The notes beneath the pieces were generated by a model, which made no database searches, was not told the origin of the DNA, and saw nothing but the letters and a program-made list of their open reading frames with translations. DNA of 64,000 bases from a virus, in IMG/VR virus record IMGVR_UViG_3300048790_000078, positions 1 to 64,000 of that record. One strand, written 5' to 3'. The translations under genes and the position numbers were made by a program. Below are positions 55,694 to 62,207 of the stretch, piece after piece; within the stretch, counting starts at the first letter, position 1, and the number at the start of each line of letters is the position of its first letter.

Positions 55694-56520
55694 CCAGCGG
55701 TATAACCTGGCTGGCCAACAGATACGGCGCGTTCTCGTCGAACCCATGCGCCCGCATCCACGCGACCCGCTGCCCGACTTCGAAGGTTACGACAAGGTAG
55801 TAGTTGCCATCGAGCGCTGCCGAACTGCGGTCCTTTGCGACTGCTTCGGAACTCCGCTCTGAACGGGCTCGCCGTTGCGATCTCCTGCAACTGGTCAATG
55901 ACCGGCTGCGCGGCGGCCTGTTCCTGCGCGAAGATCCCCGCGATCTCCGGCAACCGGCCAAACTCGATCTCCATGTCGATCCGCGTCATCCCCGCCTCGG
56001 CCAAGTCCAGCGACCCATCGGCAATCATGGCGAGGAACGGGTCTTTATCGAACTGGCCTTGTGACTGACGATTGTTGAGCTGGACGTTCATCTCCCGCTC
56101 GGTCTTCTCGTCGACGTCGATCGCCATGACCCCGACGATGTAGGACTGGCTCCCTTCGAGCTCATCGAGGATCGACAATCTCTGATGACCGCCTACGACT
56201 AGGCCGCTGCGCCTGTTCCATGTGATCGGCGTGACGCAGCCAACCGTCTCCAGCTTCTTCTTGAGCAAGCCACGCGCGTATGAGCTGATGCGGCGCGGGT
56301 TCCACGGGGCTCCTTGAATTTGATCCCTGCGGATTTCCATATAGACGCCGCTCTGGTGCTCGGTGCGCGACAGGACGACTTCCGGCTTGGGCGGCTTCGG
56401 CGCTTTGACATTGCGCTCCTTGCGCGAAGCATTCGGGTTTGGTGGCGCCTTCTCGCGCTTCTCCCGTACTTTCTTCTCGGCCCGCTCCGGCCTGACGTTC
56501 GGATTTCGTTCAGCCACCAA
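55680..56520 (-). CDS. ParB/Srx-like protein with a frameshift near the 3' end
   Basis: From ATG 56520: basic linker, then YMEIRRDQIQGAPWNPRRIS, PITWNRRSGLVVGGHQRLSI (box II GGHQR) and NVQLNNRQSQGQFD, all ParB-like. Near 55850 the frame must move by one base: after SPFRAEF the sensible continuation is EAVAKDRSSAALDGNYYLVV in the other frame, ending at 55680. Read without correction the tail becomes basic nonsense ending at 55675. Indel in assembly, mutation or recoding. Confidence 0.65.
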
Positions 56521-57226
56521 AGAACTCCTTGCTCGACCAGAAACGGCCGCCCGGATCCAGCCCGACAGATTCCAGCCAGGCGTTTCGCTCGGCAGTAGAA
56601 GGCCACACCACCATCAGCGCGTCCGTCTCTTCTTTCGGCGGTGCTGCGGTATGCGTGGCCTGCTTCTCGCTGTGGATGGCCACCACGGCTTCGACAGGCG
56701 CCAGCGGCCCGGCACCCGCCGCCGGCAACGTCGCGCCCGGGAACATCGCCGCCAGATCCTCCTCGCCCATGCCGACTTCTTCGAGGTCTAGCCCTTCGGC
56801 CACCATCTGCAGCAGCGCTTCGCTGAAGTTGCCCTGCGCTGCCGCGTTGTTCATGAAGACGTTGAGCGCCCGCTCCTGCTTCTCTGACAGCCGGACCACG
56901 GCGACACCGACCAGGTAGTCGTTCTTCAGCGGGAGGTCTTCAAAGGGCGGTTCGTAGTGGTTGAGATCGTCCAGGATGCTCAGACGCAAATGACCCGAGA
57001 CCAGTACCCCGCTCCGCTCATTCCAGCAAAGGGTCTCGACAAGCCCGTTCTTCTCGATCTGCTTCTTCAGCAGCCGCCGGGACTTCTCTGTGACCAAGCG
57101 CGGATTGTATGCTGCGGTGCGGATCGTGGAGCGCTGGATCTCCCTGTAGGAGAACGTCTGGTGTTTGCTTTTTGCTGACCCGCTTGGGGCGCTCGGGGCG
57201 GTTTCGTTTGGCAAGCTCTCGCTCAA
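56510..57226 (-). CDS. ParB/Srx-like protein
   Basis: 238 residues from TTG 57226 (no ATG is nearby). YREIQRSTIRTAAYNPRLVT, LLKKQIEKNGLVETLCWNER, LVSGHLRLSILDDL and ALNVFMNNAAAQG are the ParB-like motifs; it is a paralogue of the gene at 55680. It overlaps the PAPS-reductase-like frame by 209 nt, unusually much. ParB-like/PAPS-reductase-like pairs are known as IbrB/IbrA in prophages. Confidence 0.7.
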   Translation of the reverse strand: MSESLPNETAPSAPSGSAKSKHQTFSYREIQRSTIRTAAYNPRLVTEKSRRLLKKQIEKNGLVETLCWNERSGVLVSGHLRLSILDDLNHYEPPFEDLPLKNDYLVGVAVVRLSEKQERALNVFMNNAAAQGNFSEALLQMVAEGLDLEEVGMGEEDLAAMFPGATLPAAGAGPLAPVEAVVAIHSEKQATHTAAPPKEETDALMVVWPSTAERNAWLESVGLDPGGRFWSSKEFFGG

Positions 57227-57869
57227 TTTCTTTTTGTCTCTGTAATTCCAGTGCTCGATCTGCCTGTGCTGCGGCGCCCGGAAAGACTTGTAGCACCCGG
57301 TCGTAGTCCGAAGGCCAGTTCTCCCTCAAGTAGAGCATACTGCTCGGGAGCACGTTCACGCCAACGCTGCGGCCGTAAGACAGGTTCGGGATGATGATGC
57401 CGGACCGTGACAGGTAGGCTTTTACGTCCTTCTCGGACCAGTCCTTGATCGGAGCGAAGCGCTTTTCTTTCGCGTTGATGCCGTCGACATACATCGAGAG
57501 GATGCCGCGGCGCTCCAGTGAATCGCGGGACTTATAGCCGTATCCGATCCACTCGCAGCCGGACTCGCGCTTCGCCATGGCTTCGACTTCTTTAACAGAG
57601 ACGGCGGGGACGTCGACCGGCGATCGGAAGATGCCGTTGCGGAGGTAGTTAGAGGTATTCCAGTGCTGATACTGGCGGACTTTGACGTGGAAAGTGTCGG
57701 CGGCGTACTCACACCAGAACCGGGAGAAGTCCAGGCCAGGTATGAAAAACATGTACATGCAGGAAAACCTGCGGCCAGCATCTTTGAGTATCTGGCAACA
57801 GGCCAAACTGTCCTTCCCGCCGCTGTAGCTGATCAAAAGCTCATCGGCGGCAGGAAGGATACTCGGCAT
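57018..57869 (-). CDS. PAPS reductase-like PP-loop enzyme
   Basis: 283 residues as the frame runs. SYSGGKDS (14-21) is the PP-loop; CEWIGYGYKSRDSLERRG, KRFAPIKDWSEKDVKAYLSR and IPNLSYGRSVGVNVLPSSML continue as in PAPS-reductase/IbrA-like enzymes. The last 60-70 residues coincide with the ParB-like gene in another frame and look like non-coding reading, so the functional end may be earlier. Such enzymes activate a substrate with ATP and may take part in DNA modification; the role here is unknown. Confidence 0.75.
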   Translation of the reverse strand: MPSILPAADELLISYSGGKDSLACCQILKDAGRRFSCMYMFFIPGLDFSRFWCEYAADTFHVKVRQYQHWNTSNYLRNGIFRSPVDVPAVSVKEVEAMAKRESGCEWIGYGYKSRDSLERRGILSMYVDGINAKEKRFAPIKDWSEKDVKAYLSRSGIIIPNLSYGRSVGVNVLPSSMLYLRENWPSDYDRVLQVFPGAAAQADRALELQRQKEIERELAKRNRPERPKRVSKKQTPDVLLQGDPALHDPHRSIQSALGHREVPAAAEEADREERACRDPLLE

Positions 57870-57881
57870 GCTTGAAGTTTA

Positions 57882-58067
57882 CTACTCGTGGGAGCCGGCG
57901 GTCGCAGCCTTTGCGGCGGAAGCCAGACGGCTCGCAGCCCGGAGACGCGCAGGGCTATAACGCCCACCACCAGCAGCGGCGGCACGCCGGACACCGGCAC
58001 CAGCCTGTTTCGTAGCAGCCCGGCCAGCGGCTCGTCCGCGGGCGGCAGCACTTACTTTTTTAGCCAT
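57882..58067 (-). CDS. small Ala/Arg/Lys-rich basic protein
   Basis: 61 residues (MAKKVSAAARGRAAGRAATK, then RRAAAAGGGRYSPARLRAAS). Composition like histone-H1-type or other DNA-coating proteins. It has a leader with CCATCC and GAAAGG, like the structural genes, suggesting high expression. No family recognised. Confidence 0.55.
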   Translation of the reverse strand: MAKKVSAAARGRAAGRAATKQAGAGVRRAAAAGGGRYSPARLRAASRLASAAKAATAGSHE

Positions 58068-58102
58068 AAGTCGATAGTTCCTTTCAGGAATGAGATGTGG
58101 AC

Positions 58103-58108
58103 GGATGG
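58103..58108 (-). promoter_or_regulatory. CCATCC leader element (copy f)
   Basis: Minus strand CGGCCATCCGTCC, then CCTGAAAGGAA and ATG 58067. TATGCT lies upstream. The only such leader found outside the structural region. Confidence 0.35.
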
Positions 58109-58139
58109 CCGAAACTGGTTTCAGCATAGCAAACATTAT

Positions 58140-58168
58140 GGTCCCGCGAAATCAAATCGTTCGCGACC
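58140..58168. other. hairpin in intergenic space
   Basis: GGTCCCGCGAA (58140-58150) pairs with TTCGCGACC (58160-58168), one C bulged. No T run follows on either strand. It lies between the RusA-like gene and the basic-protein gene. Could be a terminator remnant or operator. Confidence 0.35.
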
Positions 58169-58185
58169 CTGATTCTATTGGTGAT

Positions 58186-58896
58186 TTAATAGTCCGGATC
58201 GTCAGGAGTCAGCAGACCGCGAGAGGGAAGCTTCGCTGGAACGATCTTCGCTGGCGGTGCGATCGGCGGCGCTTCGGACGGTTCCTCGGCGGCGAACAGG
58301 CCTTCCTGGACTGCTTCCTCGTCGAACGTGGCGATCGTGATCTCCACCCTGGGCCGCGCGGAGTCCTTCAGAAGCCGGCTGCCGTCCGTGGATTTGATCT
58401 GTGAATCGTCCAGGATGATGCCCATACCTTCTCGGCTCTGCCTCCCTTGGTGGAGCGGCCGTCGACACTCCGAGCACTTCACCCCGGCGACCGTTGGTGA
58501 GAGCGTCTTCTTTTTGCATACCGCGCAGGGGAAGGCGTACATCGGTGCCTGCAGTCCGTCTGCGATCGCGTCGTAATACCCGAACAAATCGCCCACTGCG
58601 GCCTTCCTGAAGATCAACATCTTGACCGAAACAGGGACATCGATCGGCAGCTTTACGCCAGCCTTCTGCAAGGCAAATCGGATCGCAGGAGCCTGAAGGA
58701 TTGCTTCGTCCAGCCACTTCTTGAAAGCGTCAGACGGCAACAGCTTATTGAATCCGCTGGCCCGGCCAACCTCTTGACCGCATTCCGAGCACTTCCGGTA
58801 TTCCTCGGTGCGCTTGCCCGGAATATGCACAATGTTCGGACTGTTTTTTTTGGTCCGTGGAATTCCTTCGACAACCAGACGGCAAATCTCGCTCAT
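58186..58896 (-). CDS. RusA-like Holliday junction resolvase
   Basis: 236 residues from ATG 58896 (ATGA overlap). VVEGIPRTKKNSPNI at the start, VSVKMLIFRKAAVGDLFGYY, DAIADGLQ and IILDDSQIKS with ARPRVEITI are the RusA motifs (D in GDLxxxxDAIxD and the DD of ILDD as metal ligands). Extra zinc-type Cys pairs (CSECG, CAVCKKK, CSECRR) are inserted, making it longer than the 120-residue RusA. Resolves junctions during phage recombination or packaging. Confidence 0.8.
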   Translation of the reverse strand: MSEICRLVVEGIPRTKKNSPNIVHIPGKRTEEYRKCSECGQEVGRASGFNKLLPSDAFKKWLDEAILQAPAIRFALQKAGVKLPIDVPVSVKMLIFRKAAVGDLFGYYDAIADGLQAPMYAFPCAVCKKKTLSPTVAGVKCSECRRPLHQGRQSREGMGIILDDSQIKSTDGSRLLKDSARPRVEITIATFDEEAVQEGLFAAEEPSEAPPIAPPAKIVPAKLPSRGLLTPDDPDY

Positions 58897-59111
58897 GAAG
58901 CCTCGGTAACGCAAGCGGTCGCTTCAGTTCCGTTCTCTTCATTTTCCTGGTGCTGCCAGAACTGTGCTAGCGCGGCCTGTTTCCGTAGCTCCGTAAGCTC
59001 GGCGAGAAGATCGTTTATTTCTTCCGTGTTCGAGTGTGAGCCTTGAATGTGGCCAAACAGCCACGAAAGAAAGCACGCGACCAGCCACGCGATACCAACG
59101 ATTACTTGCAC
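58893..59111 (-). CDS. small membrane protein with coiled coil, spanin-like
   Basis: 72 residues from GTG 59111. VIVGIAWLVACFLSWLFGHI is an N-terminal transmembrane helix, followed by a coiled-coil-like stretch (EINDLLAELTELRKQAALAQ). Topology as in inner-membrane spanins, but no partner is visible. GTG start inferred from overlap with the previous stop. Confidence 0.5.
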   Translation of the reverse strand: MQVIVGIAWLVACFLSWLFGHIQGSHSNTEEINDLLAELTELRKQAALAQFWQHQENEENGTEATACVTEAS

Positions 59112-59302
59112 GCGCGCTCCACGGCTACGATGCGGGTCTGGCACATGCCGAGATCGATAGCGTGACGGATCAGCCGGTGCTTCATGGCGTAGATTGCCGC
59201 GTTGCAGTCGGTCATGTTCCGCCGCTGGTCGTGACTGACCCGGGCGAAGCTGTTCAGCTTGGCGACCGCCGGAAGTGCTTCGAGGATCTGACGCTCGGTC
59301 AC
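59102..59302 (-). CDS. small helical protein
   Basis: 66 residues from GTG 59302 (GTGA overlap). Helical and Arg-rich (NAAIYAMKHRLIRHAIDLGM). Function unknown. Confidence 0.5.
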   Translation of the reverse strand: MTERQILEALPAVAKLNSFARVSHDQRRNMTDCNAAIYAMKHRLIRHAIDLGMCQTRIVAVERACK

Positions 59303-59529
59303 AGTTTGAGTTTCTCCTTTGAGTGCTTCGGGCAGACATCCGTATCCGGTTCCGTGTGCACCGCGCAGCCACCACATAGCGGCTTGTCGCATGTCTTCCC
59401 GCCGCCCATTGGGAAGTCGCACAGCTTGTCACCGGGCTTGCCACAGACCGAGCACGGCTTACTCCGACTACGACCGCCGCAGACGATTGCAAACTTCCCG
59501 TTGGCAAAGCCAACCGTTCGGCACGGCAT
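59299..59529 (-). CDS. phage Cys-rich zinc protein
   Basis: 76 residues. CSVCGKPGDKLCDFPMGGGK, TCDKPLCGGCAVH and CPKH form a dense zinc pattern that I recognise from many phage hypothetical proteins. Function unknown. Confidence 0.6.
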   Translation of the reverse strand: MPCRTVGFANGKFAIVCGGRSRSKPCSVCGKPGDKLCDFPMGGGKTCDKPLCGGCAVHTEPDTDVCPKHSKEKLKL

Positions 59530-59711
59530 CAGATCTCCTCGCTGGCTTTCTCAGCCTTAAGCAAATCGATGGCCCGCGAAGCCTCCGCGACCGTCAGTTC
59601 GTCGGCATAGGACTTTCCGGGGAACCGAAGCTGAATCCAGCCGCGCCGCTGCGCACTGGTGTCGTAACCGCAATCAACGAAGAGGATGGCCAGGAACTCG
59701 GCCTGTGTCAT
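59529..59711 (-). CDS. small hypothetical protein
   Basis: 60 residues from ATG 59711, 5 nt after the previous stop. FLAILFVDCGYDTSAQRRGW then a helix (LTVAEASRAIDLLKAEKA). Function unknown. Ends next to the following start. Confidence 0.5.
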   Translation of the reverse strand: MTQAEFLAILFVDCGYDTSAQRRGWIQLRFPGKSYADELTVAEASRAIDLLKAEKASEEI

Positions 59712-59716
59712 CTTGC

Positions 59717-60502
59717 TCAAAGCTCTACGACCTCCGTTCTCCTGTCCTGCGCGGCGATCGTCAGGCTGGCGTTCGACCCGCGCCGCAACAGCGCTTCCTG
59801 TGCCCGCTCCCGAACTGCCGCCGGATCGTTGCAAGTTCGACTCAAATGGGCCAACATGACGTGGCGCACAGCCCGCCCCAGGTCACCGCGGAGGTACTCT
59901 TCGGTGTCGCCGTTCGACAGATGCCCGAGCTCGCCAGAGACCCGCAGCTTGACGTTGTGCGGGTGCGGTCCGGCCATCAGCATCGCCAGATCGTGATTGG
60001 ACTCGATCATCAGTGCGTCGATACTGCGGAAGGTCCAGCGGAGCGCGTCCGGGATGTACCCGAGGTCTGTCGCTACCCCGATCTTCGCGTGGTTCGATTC
60101 GACGATGAAGCCCACGGCGTCAACGCAGTCGTGCGGAACACTCCATGGCTGGATCCGCAGATCGCCAACCTCGAACGCCTTACCCGCCTCGAAGTACCGC
60201 ACCGGCGGCCGCTCCAGATCGCCCCACTTGATGAGCGCATTGGTCGCCTCGGTCACATACACCGGAAGCGCCACGCCTCTGCTGATGCAGTGCCGGACAG
60301 CCCGCACTACTCCTGAGACATGATCGGTGTGCGCGTGCGACAGAACGATCCCGGACAGGCCTTCAATGGTCTCGCCGATCTCGCGGAGTCGCGCTGCCAG
60401 CGTCTTCATGGGTAGGCCGTTGTCTATGAGGATCTTCGTGGTGCCGCTCGACAAGAACGTCGCGTTGCCGGCCGACCCGCTCGCGAGAGAACATAGTCTC
60501 AC
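59717..60502 (-). CDS. metallo-beta-lactamase-fold protein, WalJ/YycJ-like
   Basis: 261 residues. LASGSAGNATFLSSGTTKIL, LSHAHTDHVSG (HxHxDH, 56-61), VPHDCVDAVGFIVE, ATDLG and LMIESNHD are the WalJ/YycJ motifs. Relatives in bacteria are reported as DNA exonucleases. In a phage replication cluster a nuclease role in DNA processing is plausible. ATGA overlap with the gene upstream. Confidence 0.8.
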   Translation of the reverse strand: MRLCSLASGSAGNATFLSSGTTKILIDNGLPMKTLAARLREIGETIEGLSGIVLSHAHTDHVSGVVRAVRHCISRGVALPVYVTEATNALIKWGDLERPPVRYFEAGKAFEVGDLRIQPWSVPHDCVDAVGFIVESNHAKIGVATDLGYIPDALRWTFRSIDALMIESNHDLAMLMAGPHPHNVKLRVSGELGHLSNGDTEEYLRGDLGRAVRHVMLAHLSRTCNDPAAVRERAQEALLRRGSNASLTIAAQDRRTEVVEL

Positions 60503-60720
60503 AAGGCCGCCGCCTTCGATGTATGGAATGGCGGGTTGGGTATTTCCTCAACCGTGCAGCGGAAGAACCGGCAAAGCTCTGACTCCAGTTCCGCGGTGTC
60601 GTTGGTCGCAGCAATCCAGCCACGCGCCTGCATGTCCCTGATCGGGTACTCGAAGAGCAACCTGTCCGGTAGCTGCCGCTTGCAGGGCTGCGCGAGACAG
60701 AAGTGGGTACCTTCAGCCAT
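60499..60720 (-). CDS. small hypothetical protein
   Basis: 73 residues. MAEGTHFCLAQPCKRQLPDR, then a Trp helix and CRFFRCT. Overlaps neighbours at both ends. Function unknown. Confidence 0.5.
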   Translation of the reverse strand: MAEGTHFCLAQPCKRQLPDRLLFEYPIRDMQARGWIAATNDTAELESELCRFFRCTVEEIPNPPFHTSKAAAL

Positions 60721-61057
60721 TTCCGTTCTCTCCGTACATGTCCGCCCGCATCTCTGCGGCGGCTTTCTGGATCTCTTCCTTCGTGTCTTCCTTTAATCGT
60801 TCTGCAGGCGGCATGTAATCGTTGTACGCTTTGCGGAACGCCGGGTCGCAGAACTGAAGTACCAGCTTGCAGTCTCGAATAAACTGCTGCTTCCCTGCTT
60901 CGTCGAGAGAGGCGAAGTAGCTCATGGACCGCTCGTACTCGGTCGGATCGGCCTTACGGCGCCGCCCGGCGTCAATACGCTTCTTGCGGACCTTCCGGGG
61001 CTTTACTGTGCCGGTAGCTTCGAGGAGCGGGTGTGGTTGAGTTTCAGTGTCGGTCAT
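60713..61057 (-). CDS. hypothetical protein
   Basis: 114 residues. Basic N-terminus (KPRKVRKKRIDAGRRRKADP) and helical C-terminal half (FIRDCKLVLQFCDPAFRKAY). Possibly DNA-binding; function unknown. Confidence 0.5.
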   Translation of the reverse strand: MTDTETQPHPLLEATGTVKPRKVRKKRIDAGRRRKADPTEYERSMSYFASLDEAGKQQFIRDCKLVLQFCDPAFRKAYNDYMPPAERLKEDTKEEIQKAAAEMRADMYGENGNG

Positions 61058-61194
61058 TTTGTGTCAAACCTCGTCTGACAGCGCGGGCATTTCATGGACC
61101 CGCCTGGTTTCCGCGTCTTCCAAACGTGCTTGCAGGACGGTGACGGACAGGTGGCTATCTCGGCCTGTCCCATCTGCTTTAACTTGGGCTTCAT
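61054..61194 (-). CDS. 46-residue zinc-ribbon protein
   Basis: MKPKLKQMGQAEIATCPSPS, CKHVWKTRK and KCPRCQTRF: a zinc ribbon with four Cys. ATGA overlap with the gene downstream supports it. Function unknown. Confidence 0.55.
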   Translation of the reverse strand: MKPKLKQMGQAEIATCPSPSCKHVWKTRKPGGSMKCPRCQTRFDTK

Positions 61195-61228
61195 GCTTTG
61201 ACTAGACTACGGTAGAGTGGTCAACTTG

Positions 61229-61597
61229 TCAAGCGCCGCGAAGCAACTCGAACAGAGCGAAGTGCGCCGCCGCTTCCTTCTCTCGTGAGAAGCCGTAGCG
61301 TTTCTCAAAGTCTGGCCAGCCAATCGAATGCTGCTGTTCATGATGAAACCTGCACAAAGGGACCGCCCCGCTATCTGTGCCCTTCAAGCCCTTCCCCGCG
61401 CTCGGACCATGGGCGGGGTCAATCGGGTAGCTATGGTACTCGCCTTCGCCCGACACGAGACATTCCCGCTCCTTCAGCCAATCGAGATACGGACGGCACC
61501 TGAAGACGGTGGTTCGCCGCGGCTTCGCGCGCTTCGCCCGTATCGGCTTCGTCGCCTTTGGCATCGGAGTGCGCCGGAGTGGACCGCCGCGCTTCAC
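61229..61597 (-). CDS. HNH-type recombination nuclease-like protein
   Basis: 122 residues from GTG 61597, chosen for the GTGA overlap. KRGGPLRRTPMPK N-terminus, then CLVSGEGEYH, DPAHGPSAGKGLKGTDSGAV, PLCRFHHEQQH: the pattern of Ref/DUF968-like HNH enzymes. Likely acts in recombination or junction processing with RusA and DnaB nearby. Confidence 0.65.
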   Translation of the reverse strand: MKRGGPLRRTPMPKATKPIRAKRAKPRRTTVFRCRPYLDWLKERECLVSGEGEYHSYPIDPAHGPSAGKGLKGTDSGAVPLCRFHHEQQHSIGWPDFEKRYGFSREKEAAAHFALFELLRGA

Positions 61598-61872
61598 CGG
61601 ATAGACTCCAGGTGTCCACGTCCAGCTTGCGTGATGCGCCATCCCCAACTACTGCTGCCGGACGTCCACTCCACGTAACCGCTACCTGCAAGACGCCTGA
61701 GTATCCTGGACGCGCTCCCGCCGAAACCCTGGGATGTCATTTGAACGCCTGGCCATATTTCCATCCCAATGGCATTTGCCGGAATCAGTTCGCGTCTGTC
61801 TTTTGTCGCAAGATACGTCAGGGCACGCAATGTGGCAGTGGCGAGATCCACTGGATATCCAACGCGCCTCAC
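61594..61872 (-). CDS. winged-helix-like small protein
   Basis: 92 residues from GTG 61872 (GTGA overlap). LATATLRALTYLATKDRREL, GGSASRILRRLAGSGYVEWT, GWRITQAGRGHL fits a winged helix. Probably DNA-binding. Function unknown. Confidence 0.55.
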   Translation of the reverse strand: MRRVGYPVDLATATLRALTYLATKDRRELIPANAIGMEIWPGVQMTSQGFGGSASRILRRLAGSGYVEWTSGSSSWGWRITQAGRGHLESIR

Positions 61873-62207
61873 AACACCGTCTCCCAGAGCGCCCGCGCCG
61901 GCCGCTTCTTGTCTGGCTCCAGATTCACCTTGGGGCGCTTGAAACAACCTGTCGCCGCCGACTTCGCCTCTTCCATCGTCTTCCCCACCGCGAACGCATA
62001 CGGGCCGTGTTTGGCCGGGTAGAACAGGTGCTCCCTGTAGGCGCCAAATGTGCCCGGCGTTTGCTTTACTCCCATCGGCCAATCTTGTGGAGCATCTTCC
62101 GGGATCTCATGGACGTACACCACGAACTCGCCGCTGCAGAAATACTGCACGCCGGAAGAATCCGACCCGGTTGACCAGTCGATGAAGGTTGCCCGCTCAG
62201 TCTGCAT
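61869..62207 (-). CDS. small hypothetical protein
   Basis: 112 residues from ATG 62207, overlapping the DnaB stop by 11 nt. Strand-rich (GVQYFCSGEFVVYVHEIPED) and then FAVGKTMEEAKSAATGCFKR. Function unknown. Confidence 0.5.
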   Translation of the reverse strand: MQTERATFIDWSTGSDSSGVQYFCSGEFVVYVHEIPEDAPQDWPMGVKQTPGTFGAYREHLFYPAKHGPYAFAVGKTMEEAKSAATGCFKRPKVNLEPDKKRPARALWETVL

